From Altererythrobacter sp. C41 (GTDB lineage Bacteria; Pseudomonadota; Alphaproteobacteria; Sphingomonadales; Sphingomonadaceae): a DNA stretch of 64,000 nt. Shown here one piece after another: positions 1-7,040 of this stretch (the first letter of the stretch is position 1; each line of letters opens with the position of its first letter). The translations under genes were made by a program, and so were the position numbers. Location: assembly GCF_016803135.1 (NCBI RefSeq), contig NZ_JAEVFE010000001.1, forward strand, positions 558,001-622,000. The letters are read 5' to 3'. The notes beneath the pieces were generated by a model. The model was not told the origin of the DNA, did no database searches, and was given only the letters and a program-made list of their open reading frames with translations.

Positions 1-433
1 CGAAGCGGCTGAGCGCCAGGGTTCCGACGCCGGTATAGCCGAAGAGATTGAGGAGCTGCGCATCCTCGGCCGCGCCGAGTTGCGCGCCCATCCACTCCCA
101 CACAGGGGCCATGTCGGGAAAAAACCCGAGATGGCGGAAAGGCGTGCATTGCGCGGTGAAGCGCACCTCGTTCCAGGAAAGCGGCCAGCCCTCGGCCGGC
201 ACCGGCTCGGCGAACTGCCAGCGGCCGCCGCCGTCCTCGTCCGAACCGGGCACGAACTCGCCGTGCGCCCGCCAGTCGGCACTGCGCGGGGTCCACATGG
301 CCTGCGGCTCGGGCCGGATGAAGCGGTAGCGGCCGTAGCGCTCGAGCTTGCGGCCGTTACCGCTGTCGACGAGCCCGTAGTCGGCCCAGGGTTCGCCGAT
401 CATGACCTGAGGGTTTTCGATCAGGCGGGCCAT
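1..433 (-). CDS. Class I SAM-dependent rRNA methyltransferase, partial (C-terminus off the window)
   Basis: Only the first 144 codons are present; the gene runs off the left edge. The ATG at 433 has an AAGG a few bases upstream. Residues 128-139 carry a SAM-binding motif I (LNLFGYTGVGTL), and the preceding stretch with FTAQCTPFRHLGFFPDMAP resembles the RlmI-like COG1092 family of 23S rRNA cytosine methyltransferases. The start lies 34 bases downstream of the thrC stop on the same strand, so the two are probably co-transcribed. The exact rRNA target cannot be told from this fragment; the family assignment is reasonably firm. Confidence 0.75.
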   Translation of the reverse strand, partial: MARLIENPQVMIGEPWADYGLVDSGNGRKLERYGRYRFIRPEPQAMWTPRSADWRAHGEFVPGSDEDGGGRWQFAEPVPAEGWPLSWNEVRFTAQCTPFRHLGFFPDMAPVWEWMGAQLGAAEDAQLLNLFGYTGVGTLALSRF

Positions 434-467
434 GCCGGACCTTGTCGTTCACGCGCAGAGGCCACGA

Positions 468-1871
468 TCACACGCTCGCATGCTCGGTGATGTACGTGGC
501 TACCGCATCATAGTCGCCGGGCAGTTCGGTAAAGCGTTCCTCGCGCGCAAACAGGTCGCCGACGCGTGGGGGCAGCGGCGGGCGGGTCCCGGTCGCGCGC
601 TCCACGGCATCGCGGAACTTGGCAGGATGGGCAGTAGCAAGCGTCACGACCGGCGCATCGACGTCCTGCAGGCGCGCCGCGTGGAGGCCGATTGCGGTAT
701 GCGGATCGACGGTCTCGCCGCAATGCTCCCACGCCCAGCGCATCGCCTGGGCCATCTCGTCCTGATCGGCGCGCGCGCTGGTGAAAAGCGCAGCGGCCCC
801 TTCGCGCTGCGCGTTGGTGAGCCGCATCGCCTTCGTCGCCTCGAACCCGCGCATCTGTTCGGCCAGCGCCGCGCCGTCGCGCCCGCCGCAGTCGAACAGC
901 AGCCGCTCGAAATTGGAGCTGACCTGAATGTCCATCGAAGGCGCCGCGGTCGGCGTCACCTCGCCGGCCGAATAGTCGCCGTCGGACAGCGCGCGGTGGA
1001 GGATGTCGTTGACGTTGGTGGCCACGATCAGCCGCTCGACCGGCAGGCCCATCTTCGCGGCGACATAGCCGGCGAAGACGTCGCCGAAATTGCCGGTCGG
1101 CACGCTGAAGGCGACCTTGCGCCGGGGCGCGCCGAGCTGCAGCGCGGCGGCGAAGTAATAGACGACCTGCGCCATGAGCCGCGCCCAATTGATCGAGTTC
1201 ACCGCGCCGAGCCGCACGCGGCCGGTCAGCGCGGTATCGGCGAACATGCGCTTCACCATCGCCTGCGCGTCGTCGAAGCTGCCCTCGATCGCGATATTGT
1301 GCACGTTGGGCGCAAGCACGGTGGTCATCTGGCGGCGCTGCACGTCGCTGACGCGGCCCTTCGGATGGAGCATGAAGATCTCGACGCCCTCGCGGCCCGC
1401 AACCGCATCGATCGCAGCCGAGCCGGTATCGCCGCTGGTCGCGCCGACGATCGTCAGCCTCTCTTCGCGGCGACCGAGGAATTCCTCGAACAGCAGCCCG
1501 AGCAGTTGCAGCGCGACATCCTTGAACGCCAGCGTGGGCCCATGGAACAGCTCGAGCAGCCAGTTGCGCTGATCGAGCTGGACCAGCGGCGTCACCGCCT
1601 TGTGCGCGAAGCGGGCATAGGCCTCCTCGCACAGCTCGCGCAGGCGCTCGGGCGTCAGGCTGTCGCCGACGAACGGCTGCATCACCCGCGCGGCAAGCTC
1701 GGCGTAAGGGAGACCGGCCAGTGCCGCGATCTCGCCATGCGAGAACTGCGGCCATTCGCGCGGCAGGTAGAGCCCGCCGTCGTTCGCCAGACCGGCGAGC
1801 GTGACGCCTTCGAAATCGAGCGGCCCGCCATTGGGGTTTTGGGCGCTTCCGCGGGTGGATAGGTATTCCAT
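468..1871 (-). CDS. thrC: Threonine synthase
   Basis: A full-length 467-residue PLP enzyme that converts O-phosphohomoserine to threonine in the cytoplasm. The N-terminus (MEYLSTRG, then DGGLYLP around residue 31) is typical of the longer bacterial/fungal-type threonine synthases. The PLP lysine is K117 in the motif GPTLAFKDVA. SGDTGSAA and PTGNFGDVFAG further on fit the phosphate-binding loops. In many alphaproteobacteria thrC follows the SURF1 gene of the cytochrome oxidase operon; here about 1.6 kb holding three unrelated genes separates them. The partial rRNA methyltransferase follows 34 bases downstream. Confidence 0.95.
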   Translation of the reverse strand: MEYLSTRGSAQNPNGGPLDFEGVTLAGLANDGGLYLPREWPQFSHGEIAALAGLPYAELAARVMQPFVGDSLTPERLRELCEEAYARFAHKAVTPLVQLDQRNWLLELFHGPTLAFKDVALQLLGLLFEEFLGRREERLTIVGATSGDTGSAAIDAVAGREGVEIFMLHPKGRVSDVQRRQMTTVLAPNVHNIAIEGSFDDAQAMVKRMFADTALTGRVRLGAVNSINWARLMAQVVYYFAAALQLGAPRRKVAFSVPTGNFGDVFAGYVAAKMGLPVERLIVATNVNDILHRALSDGDYSAGEVTPTAAPSMDIQVSSNFERLLFDCGGRDGAALAEQMRGFEATKAMRLTNAQREGAAALFTSARADQDEMAQAMRWAWEHCGETVDPHTAIGLHAARLQDVDAPVVTLATAHPAKFRDAVERATGTRPPLPPRVGDLFAREERFTELPGDYDAVATYITEHASV

Positions 1872-1960
1872 CGACCGGAGCGACTAGCCGCGCGCAGGGC
1901 GGCGAGCAAGCAAGCGGCGCTTATCGGTTCAAAAGCCTCCGTTCGTGGTGCGGGGAATAT

Positions 1961-2024
1961 CCTCTCCGCGTTCTCTGCGGACTCTGCGCGAAACTTAAAC
2001 TCTGTGCCTCTGTGCCTCTGTGAG
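1961..2024. repeat. Degenerate CTCTG(C/T)G repeat between thrC and the ArsR gene
   Basis: The stretch is made of imperfect units of the type TCTCTGCG / CTCTGTGC. The clearest part is two direct CTCTGTGC units at about 2000-2016. It lies outside any gene. Similar low-complexity dispersed elements are known to me from other sphingomonad and xanthomonad genomes, but copy number here cannot be judged from one window. It makes the 241-base gap between thrC and the ArsR gene look like a joint between formerly separate segments. Confidence 0.5.
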
Positions 2025-2083
2025 TGCTCAAATTCTTTTCGAGACGGTGTCTTAGGCAGGCAGACGAAGCGCCAGTGGCCTGG

Positions 2084-2101
2084 CCCCCGCCTGCGCGGGG
2101 G
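2084..2101. repeat. Short GC hairpin (CCCCCGC-CTGC-GCGGGGG)
   Basis: A 7-base perfect stem with a 4-base loop, ending 11 bases before the stop of the ArsR-family gene on the minus strand. It could act as a weak terminator for that gene, although no T-run follows on the minus strand. It also matches a short palindromic element (CCCGCCTGCGCGGGG) often scattered through sphingomonad intergenic regions. Confidence 0.5.
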
Positions 2102-2112
2102 AACGGCGCGTT

Positions 2113-2460
2113 TCAGCGCGAACGGGCTTTGACCGTATCCTGCTCCAGCTCCTGCTTGAGGCGATGCAGGCCGGCGGCGGCCGCTGCAGCGTGCGGGCCG
2201 ATCCAGCGCTCGTGGATCGCCTGAATGGGCATGGCGTCGAGGTAGTTGAACCGCTCCCGCCCCTTGCGCACCGGCACCACCAGCCCCGCCTGCTCCAGCA
2301 CGCGCAGATGCATCATCACCGTGGTCCGGTCGAGTTCGTCGAAGCAGGCGCAGAGCTGCTTGGTCGTGAGCGGGCGCAGCTTAAGCGCATCGCAGACCGC
2401 CCGCCGCACGGGATTGGCCAGCGCCTTGAACACGGCGTCGAGGTCGTCTTCGATTGACAT
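2113..2460 (-). CDS. ArsR-family winged-helix transcriptional regulator
   Basis: A 115-residue DNA-binding repressor-type protein. Residues 8-20 (DAVFKALANPVRR) are the classic ArsR/SmtB first helix, and residues 31-60 form the helix-turn-helix with MHLRVLEQAGLV. No metal-binding CxC motif is visible; two cysteines (37, 39) sit in KQLCACFDEL inside the HTH. It is divergent from an SRPBCC protein with 62 bases between the starts. This ArsR/SRPBCC (AHSA1) pairing is common, and the regulator usually controls the pair. The AT-rich gap holds a possible operator. The effector is unknown. Confidence 0.9.
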   Translation of the reverse strand: MSIEDDLDAVFKALANPVRRAVCDALKLRPLTTKQLCACFDELDRTTVMMHLRVLEQAGLVVPVRKGRERFNYLDAMPIQAIHERWIGPHAAAAAAGLHRLKQELEQDTVKARSR

Positions 2461-2476
2461 GTTAGTTTTTTATAAC
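2461..2476. promoter_or_regulatory. Possible ArsR operator in the divergent promoter
   Basis: Immediately upstream of the ArsR start lies GTTAGTTTTTTATAAC, an inverted GTTA...TAAC with 8 bases between the halves. The whole 62-base gap is strikingly AT-rich compared with its surroundings, as expected of a promoter/operator shared by the regulator and the SRPBCC gene. Binding is inferred, not shown. Confidence 0.4.
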
Positions 2477-2522
2477 ATATTTTCCAACCAATCAAGCGGC
2501 GACTCGGAAAGGAACGGATGCG

Positions 2523-3005
2523 ATGGAACTGAAATTCAGAGTGGCGGCGCGGATCGCCAGGCCGGTGCACGAAGTGTTCGAGGCAGTCGCCGACCCCGGA
2601 CAGCTCTCCCGCTACTTCACCACGGGCGGCGCGCAGGGACGGCTCGAGACCGGGGCCACGGTGACCTGGGACTTCCGGGACTTCCCCGGCGCATTCCCCG
2701 TCTACGTGATCGAGGTCGTGCCGAACGAGCGGATCGTGCTGGAATGGGATGCCAGCGAAGGCGAACCCCCGAACGTCGAGGGCGCCGAGTCGACCGGAGC
2801 GGACTATCGGACGACCGTGACGATGACCTTCAAGCCGCTCGACGACGGCCGCACGCTGGTCGAAATCGCCGAAGAGGGCTGGCGCGAGAACCAGGGCGCG
2901 CTCAAGGCCAGCTACGGCAACTGCCAGGGCTGGAGCCAGATGCTCTGCGCGCTCAAGGCCTGGCTCGAGCACGGCATCAATTTGCGGGAGGGGATGTACG
3001 TGTGA
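2523..3005 (+). CDS. SRPBCC / AHSA1-domain protein
   Basis: A 160-residue cytoplasmic protein of the START-like SRPBCC fold. The N-terminal strand (ARIARPVHEVFEAVADPGQL) and the middle section with DFPGAFPVYVIEVVPNERIV fit the activator-of-Hsp90-ATPase-1-like (AHSA1) subfamily, which binds hydrophobic ligands. It is divergent from an ArsR-family repressor and overlaps the next gene by four bases (GTGA), so it is translationally coupled to it. No ligand can be assigned from sequence. Confidence 0.85.
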   Translation: MELKFRVAARIARPVHEVFEAVADPGQLSRYFTTGGAQGRLETGATVTWDFRDFPGAFPVYVIEVVPNERIVLEWDASEGEPPNVEGAESTGADYRTTVTMTFKPLDDGRTLVEIAEEGWRENQGALKASYGNCQGWSQMLCALKAWLEHGINLREGMYV

Positions 3006-3475
3006 CCGGACCGGCGAGCAGCGATGCGATGGGGGAAGTCTCCGGCCTTTACTTTGCGCTACTGGAGGCCTGGAACCGCCAGGATGCCGCCGGCATGGCC
3101 GCGCTTTTCGCGGCTGAAGGCGTACAGATTGGCTTCGACGGAACCCAGATGGTCGGGCCGGAGCGAATCCAAGCCCACCTCGAGCCGATCTTCCGTGATC
3201 ATCCCACAGCGCGATTCGTTGCGAAAGTGCGCGACTGCCGCCCACTCGGATCGGACATGGCGCTGCTGACGGCCGTCGCCGGGATGGTCCCCCGCACCGG
3301 CGGCCTCGTCAACCCACAGGCCAACGTTGTTCAAACCGTGGTCGCTTCATGCAAGGACGGATCTTGGGCCGTGGAGCTGTTCCAGAACACCCCGGCCGCC
3401 TTTCATGGCCGCGACGAGGATCGAGACCGTTTGACCGCAGAGCTTCAGGCGGTCGCCGATCGCCCGGACGGCTAA
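3002..3475 (+). CDS. SnoaL/NTF2-like (SgcJ/EcaC-type) small protein
   Basis: About 157 residues starting at a GTG that overlaps the TGA of the SRPBCC gene; a strong GGGAGGGG lies 8 bases upstream and decides this start. The pattern LEAWNRQDAAGMAALFAAEG followed by FDGTQMVGPERI is that of the NTF2-like SgcJ/EcaC family, cone-shaped barrels that hold small ligands or serve as minor enzymes. It forms a two-gene unit with the SRPBCC protein. The stop codon overlaps the convergent SURF1 stop by four bases (CTAA). No substrate can be given. Confidence 0.8.
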   Translation: MTGPASSDAMGEVSGLYFALLEAWNRQDAAGMAALFAAEGVQIGFDGTQMVGPERIQAHLEPIFRDHPTARFVAKVRDCRPLGSDMALLTAVAGMVPRTGGLVNPQANVVQTVVASCKDGSWAVELFQNTPAAFHGRDEDRDRLTAELQAVADRPDG

Positions 3476-4047
3476 TCCACCATCTCGTCGCGACGCCTTC
3501 GAAGGGCCAGCATGTAGATCACGAGCGCCGTCAGCGCGAAGAAGAACCACTGCCCGGCGTAAGCGAGGTGGTTGTTGGGGACATCCGCGGGATCGGGCGG
3601 CGCCAGCGGCACGAGGCCCGCCGTGGGCTGCCCCACCACGAGACGCGGACCGGGCGCGACGATCCCCTCGACCGTGCCGCCCTGCCACTCGGGGGTCACG
3701 GGCCGTTCCGACCAGCCAATCGCCACCTTGGCTTCACGTCCGTCGCCGATCGCGCAGCGGGCCACATGGGCCCAGCCCTTGCGTCCCTCGACGCTGGTCC
3801 CCGCGCGCGAGGACAACTCCAGCACCTGCTCGCAATCGAGTTGGGCGTGGCGGAAGAGCGCCGCCTCCGTCTCCGCTTCGCTCTGCGGCCATTCGACCGC
3901 GGAGGAGAGCGTATGGGCCTGCTGGTAGCGGGCGAGCAGCGCTTCCTTCTCCGCCTTGCGGTCGAGCTGCCAGAAGCCGAGCGCGATCATCGTCGCGACG
4001 GCAGCGGCGACGATCACTGTCGCGATGATCGGAACCTTCCGCCTCAC
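3472..4047 (-). CDS. SURF1 family cytochrome oxidase assembly protein
   Basis: A membrane protein needed for haem a insertion into cytochrome oxidase subunit I. The 191-residue reading begins at a GTG that overlaps the stop of the DUF983 gene (GTGA). It has the expected two membrane helices: residues about 5-25, followed by the SURF1 signature GFWQLDRKAEKEALL, and a C-terminal helix (WFFFALTALVIYMLAL). HLAYAGQWF before the last helix also matches the family. It is the last gene of the oxidase operon. Its stop overlaps that of the convergent SnoaL-like gene. Confidence 0.92.
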   Translation of the reverse strand: MRRKVPIIATVIVAAAVATMIALGFWQLDRKAEKEALLARYQQAHTLSSAVEWPQSEAETEAALFRHAQLDCEQVLELSSRAGTSVEGRKGWAHVARCAIGDGREAKVAIGWSERPVTPEWQGGTVEGIVAPGPRLVVGQPTAGLVPLAPPDPADVPNNHLAYAGQWFFFALTALVIYMLALRRRRDEMVD

Positions 4048-4433
4048 AGCTCGCGGCTTCCCGCTTCCTTGGCGCGGTTCCGGAATTCGGAGGCAAGCAG
4101 CGCCGCCTTGGCGACCCGCAGGCCGAAGATCACCGCAAGGGCGGTGACGGGCACCCACATCAAAGCGTGCAGCCAGAGCGGCGGGCGGAATGTGAGTTCG
4201 ACCGAGATCGCAAGCGCGGTGACCGCAGCGCCGATCAGCAGCGTGAGGAACGCCGCTGGCCCGTCGCCGACATTGAAGCTGTCGTAGTCGAGCCCGCACG
4301 CCCGGCATCGCTCGGCAAAGCGAACGCCGCGTGCGAACAGGGTCTTCCCTCCGCACTGCGGGCACAAACCGAAAAGGGCAGCCTCGGCGATGCCGGGCTG
4401 CCCCTTTTCTGGCGTCGATTCGCCCTGATCCAT
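4044..4433 (-). CDS. DUF983 membrane protein with zinc ribbon
   Basis: A 129-residue protein whose ATG shares its A with the TGA of coxC (TGATG), so it is translationally coupled. Four cysteines (24, 27, 43, 46; CPQC and CRAC) form a zinc-ribbon-like knuckle, followed by two membrane helices (about residues 58-78 and 88-108). DUF983 proteins regularly sit between coxC and SURF1 in alphaproteobacterial oxidase operons, which suggests a role in oxidase assembly; the biochemical function is not established. Confidence 0.9.
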   Translation of the reverse strand: MDQGESTPEKGQPGIAEAALFGLCPQCGGKTLFARGVRFAERCRACGLDYDSFNVGDGPAAFLTLLIGAAVTALAISVELTFRPPLWLHALMWVPVTALAVIFGLRVAKAALLASEFRNRAKEAGSREL

Positions 4434-5254
4434 CAGTGGACCGGCGCGCCCCAACCGCCCCATACGTACACGACGACGAACAGGAAGAGCCACACCACGT
4501 CGACGAAGTGCCAGTACCAGGCGGCCGCTTCGAAGCCGAAGTGCTGACGCGGGGTGAAGTGGCCCAGATAGGCGCGGCGCAGGCAGACGATCAGGAAGAT
4601 CGTGCCGACCAGCACGTGGAAGCCGTGGAAGCCCGTCGCCATGTAGAACGCCGAGCTGTAGGTGTTGCCACCGAACTCGAACGGCGCGTGCCAGTACTCG
4701 TAGGCCTGGATGCAGGTGAACAGCACGCCGAGCAGGACCGTCAGCCACAGGCCCTTCTTCAGCCCGTCGCGATCGCCGTGGATCAGCGAGTGGTGCGCCC
4801 AGGTGACCGTGGTGCCGGAGCAGAGCAGGATCAGCGTGTTGAGCAGCGGCAGGTCGAACGGGTTCATGACCGCTTCGATCGCCACCGGCGGGAACTGGCC
4901 GCCGACCACCTCGGAAAGCGTGCTGGGGAACAGCGAGAAGTCGAACCAGGCCCAGAACCAGCCCGCGAAGAACATGACTTCGGAGGCGATGAACAGGATC
5001 ATGCCGTAGCGCATGTGAAGCTGCACGACGGGCGTGTGATATCCCGCCTCGGCTTCCTTCACGATGTTGCTGAACCAGCTGAAGAACGTCGCGATCAGCC
5101 CGGCGATGCCGAGGCCGAGCACGATCTGCCAGTTCGCCAGCTCGTGCATGTAAAGGACCATGCCGCTGGTGAAGGTGACAGCCGAGATCGAGCCGATCAG
5201 CGGCCAGATGTCGGGCGGGAGAATGTGGTAGTCGTGGTTCTTGGTTCCGGCCAT
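4433..5254 (-). CDS. coxC: Cytochrome c oxidase subunit III
   Basis: A 273-residue membrane subunit of the aa3-type oxidase. It begins MAGTKNHDYHILPPDIWPL and shows the usual seven helices, with MHLRYGMILFIASEVMFF-type features: HMRYGMILFIASEVMFF in helix III and GFHGFHVLVGTIFLIVCL near the C-terminus. The start overlaps no neighbour; 63 bases separate it from ctaG. Its TGA overlaps the DUF983 start by one base. Length and motifs are those of a normal subunit III. Confidence 0.96.
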   Translation of the reverse strand: MAGTKNHDYHILPPDIWPLIGSISAVTFTSGMVLYMHELANWQIVLGLGIAGLIATFFSWFSNIVKEAEAGYHTPVVQLHMRYGMILFIASEVMFFAGWFWAWFDFSLFPSTLSEVVGGQFPPVAIEAVMNPFDLPLLNTLILLCSGTTVTWAHHSLIHGDRDGLKKGLWLTVLLGVLFTCIQAYEYWHAPFEFGGNTYSSAFYMATGFHGFHVLVGTIFLIVCLRRAYLGHFTPRQHFGFEAAAWYWHFVDVVWLFLFVVVYVWGGWGAPVH

Positions 5255-5317
5255 TGATCGAAGGTCCTGTCAAAGCGTTGCGCGGCCCTTAATCGGCGGC
5301 GCGCCGTTGGTCCAGTG

Positions 5318-5890
5318 TTAGGAAGCGGGTTCCGGCTTGCGGTGGAAAGTGTAGCTCAGGGTGATCTGTTCGACACCCTGCGCGTTGGGGTCGTCGCGGA
5401 TCGCCGGATCGATGTAGAACAGCACCGGCATGCGCACTTCCTGACCCGGCTGGAGCGTCTGCTCGGTGAAGCAGAAGCACTGGATCTTGTTGAAGTACTT
5501 GCCCGTCTGCTCGGGCTCGACGTTGAAGGTCGCGGTTCCGGTGATCGGCTCCGCGCTGTCGTTGCGCGCAACGAAGAACGCCATCTCGCGCTCCCCGACC
5601 TGGACGGTCTCGGTCACTTGTTCGGGGGCGAAGGTCCAGGGCATGCCGTGCGACGTGCTCGCGTCGAACCGGATCGATATGGTCGAGGCGCCGGTGCTCT
5701 GTGCGATACGTGCCGCGACGGCCGCGTCCGTCTCGGTCGCGCGCTGCGTCGTGCCCGCGAAACCGGTCACCTGGCAGAACAACTGGTAGAGCGGGACCGC
5801 GGCATAGCCGAGCCCCAGCATGGCAGCAGCGCCGAAAAAGCCGAGGAGGCCGACACGCAGGTTCTTCCGTTCGAGCGCGGCGGTGGACAT
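5318..5890 (-). CDS. ctaG: Cytochrome c oxidase assembly protein CtaG/Cox11
   Basis: A 190-residue inner-membrane copper chaperone that delivers copper to the CuB site of subunit I. One N-terminal membrane helix (about residues 12-32) precedes a periplasmic domain with the copper-binding CFCF at residues 138-141 (KIQCFCFTEQ) and the family cysteine C39 (YQLFCQVTG). The ATG at 5890 follows the preceding small gene by two bases. It sits between the small membrane protein and coxC, as in most alphaproteobacterial cox operons. Confidence 0.95.
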   Translation of the reverse strand: MSTAALERKNLRVGLLGFFGAAAMLGLGYAAVPLYQLFCQVTGFAGTTQRATETDAAVAARIAQSTGASTISIRFDASTSHGMPWTFAPEQVTETVQVGEREMAFFVARNDSAEPITGTATFNVEPEQTGKYFNKIQCFCFTEQTLQPGQEVRMPVLFYIDPAIRDDPNAQGVEQITLSYTFHRKPEPAS

Positions 5891-5892
5891 GA

Positions 5893-6018
5893 TCAGTCTC
5901 CCATCTTCACGAAGGTGAGGACGTAGAACAGCACGACGAAGAAGCCGAGCACGAGCGCGAGCGCGATGTTGCGCCCCTTCTGCCGCCGCTTGAATTCTTC
6001 CTGTTCTTCGGGGGTCAT
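5893..6018 (-). CDS. Small single-helix membrane protein of the cox operon (CoxF-like)
   Basis: A 41-residue protein: a charged N-terminus ([17 protein letters not shown]) and one membrane helix ([20 protein letters not shown]). The ATG at 6018 overlaps the ctaB stop (ATGA) and has AAGGATGG at good distance; an in-frame ATG at 6027 is possible but leaves almost no spacing to that ribosome site. Small proteins of this layout occupy the same slot between ctaB and ctaG in many alphaproteobacteria. A role in oxidase assembly is inferred from position. Confidence 0.85.
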   Translation of the reverse strand: MTPEEQEEFKRRQKGRNIALALVLGFFVVLFYVLTFVKMGD

Positions 6019-6938
6019 CCGAGCCATCCTTGCGTTTGCGCCATGCGGTCCGCAACGAGGGCCGCGAAGAGCGCGAAGAGATAGAGCACGCTGTAACCGA
6101 ACAGCCGCTTCTCGGGCAGCATCCGGTCGTCCGCACCGGCGGCGCGGAACGCGACGGGCACCGAAAGCGCCACGAATACCGCCGTCAGCGCCGCGGCCGC
6201 TCCGCCATAGAGGAGGCCCGTGCCGCCGATCAACCAGGGGGCCAGCGCGAGCGGCAGCAGCAATACGGAGTAGATCAGGATCTGCCGCCGGGTCGACCGC
6301 TCGCCCTTCACCACGGGCATCATCGGAATGCCGACCTTGGCGTAGTCCGACTGCACGAACAGCGCGAGCGCCCAGAAATGCGGCGGGGTCCAGAAGAAGA
6401 TGATCGCGAACAGCAGGACCGGCATCAGCGTGACGTCGCCGGTCACGGCAACCCATCCGATCATCGGCGGGAAGGCCCCCGCCCCGCCGCCGATCACGAT
6501 GTTCTGCGGCGTGCGCGGCTTGAGCCAGATCGTGTAGACGACCGCGTAATAGATGATCGAGACCAGGAGGATCGCGGCCGAGAGCCAGTTCACCGCCAGC
6601 CCCATCAGCAGGACCGAGCCTACCGACAGGGCAATCCCGAAGTCGCGCGCGTCGATGCGATTCAGCCGGCCGGCGGGAATGGGCCGCCCTGCGGTCCGCT
6701 TCATTCCCGCGTCGAGATCGGCTTCCCACCACTGGTTGAGCGTCGCCGCGCCGCCCGCACCAAGCGCGATGCACAGCACGGCCGTAAAGCCGAGCACCGG
6801 GTGGATCGTACCGGGCGCCGCCAGAAGACCGCAGAGCCCGGTGAAGATCACCAGGCTCATCACTCTCGGCTTCGTCAGGGCGAAGAAATCGCGCCAGTCG
6901 GCCGGGACGGATCGGGTGTGGGACGTGGTCGCGGTCAT
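6015..6938 (-). CDS. ctaB: Protoheme IX farnesyltransferase (haem O synthase)
   Basis: A 307-residue polytopic membrane enzyme that adds a farnesyl tail to haem b, the first step to haem a for the aa3 oxidase. The UbiA-type prenyl-diphosphate motif is visible as [20 protein letters not shown], and [20 protein letters not shown] near the N-terminus is typical of CtaB/CyoE. I place the start at 6938 (MTATTSH). An ATG upstream at 6977 would translate the intergenic hairpin repeat, so it is unlikely. Its TGA overlaps the start of the next small gene. Confidence 0.94.
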   Translation of the reverse strand: MTATTSHTRSVPADWRDFFALTKPRVMSLVIFTGLCGLLAAPGTIHPVLGFTAVLCIALGAGGAATLNQWWEADLDAGMKRTAGRPIPAGRLNRIDARDFGIALSVGSVLLMGLAVNWLSAAILLVSIIYYAVVYTIWLKPRTPQNIVIGGGAGAFPPMIGWVAVTGDVTLMPVLLFAIIFFWTPPHFWALALFVQSDYAKVGIPMMPVVKGERSTRRQILIYSVLLLPLALAPWLIGGTGLLYGGAAAALTAVFVALSVPVAFRAAGADDRMLPEKRLFGYSVLYLFALFAALVADRMAQTQGWLG

Positions 6939-6950
6939 ATCAAAAAATGC

Positions 6951-6972
6951 CCCCTCCCGCGAACGGGAGGGG
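6951..6972. repeat. Palindromic hairpin element, copy 1 (CCCCTCCCG / CGGGAGGGG)
   Basis: A 9-base stem with a CGAA loop between coxA and ctaB. A second, near-identical hairpin lies at 7013-7032. The pair with about 40 bases between is laid out like a REP/BIME-type element. It could modulate coxA/ctaB mRNA ends. Confidence 0.65.
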
Positions 6973-7012
6973 TCCATGATCGGTTGGGCGGGCGGCGGCG
7001 GGCCGCCCTTTC

Positions 7013-7032
7013 CCCTCCCGCAAGCGGGAGGG
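7013..7032. repeat. Palindromic hairpin element, copy 2 (CCCTCCCGC / GCGGGAGGG)
   Basis: A 9-base perfect stem with an AA loop, ending 8 bases before the coxA stop codon. Partner of the hairpin at 6951-6972; the same core sequence CCCTCCCG/CGGGAGGG occurs in both. The 40 bases between them include a separate GGGCGGCGGCGGGCCGCCC stretch that can also fold. Confidence 0.65.
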
Positions 7033-7040
7033 TCGCATTG

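Noticed and set aside
432-1862. A 476-codon plus-strand frame opposite thrC
   Set aside because: Shadow of thrC; Arg/His-rich without motifs.
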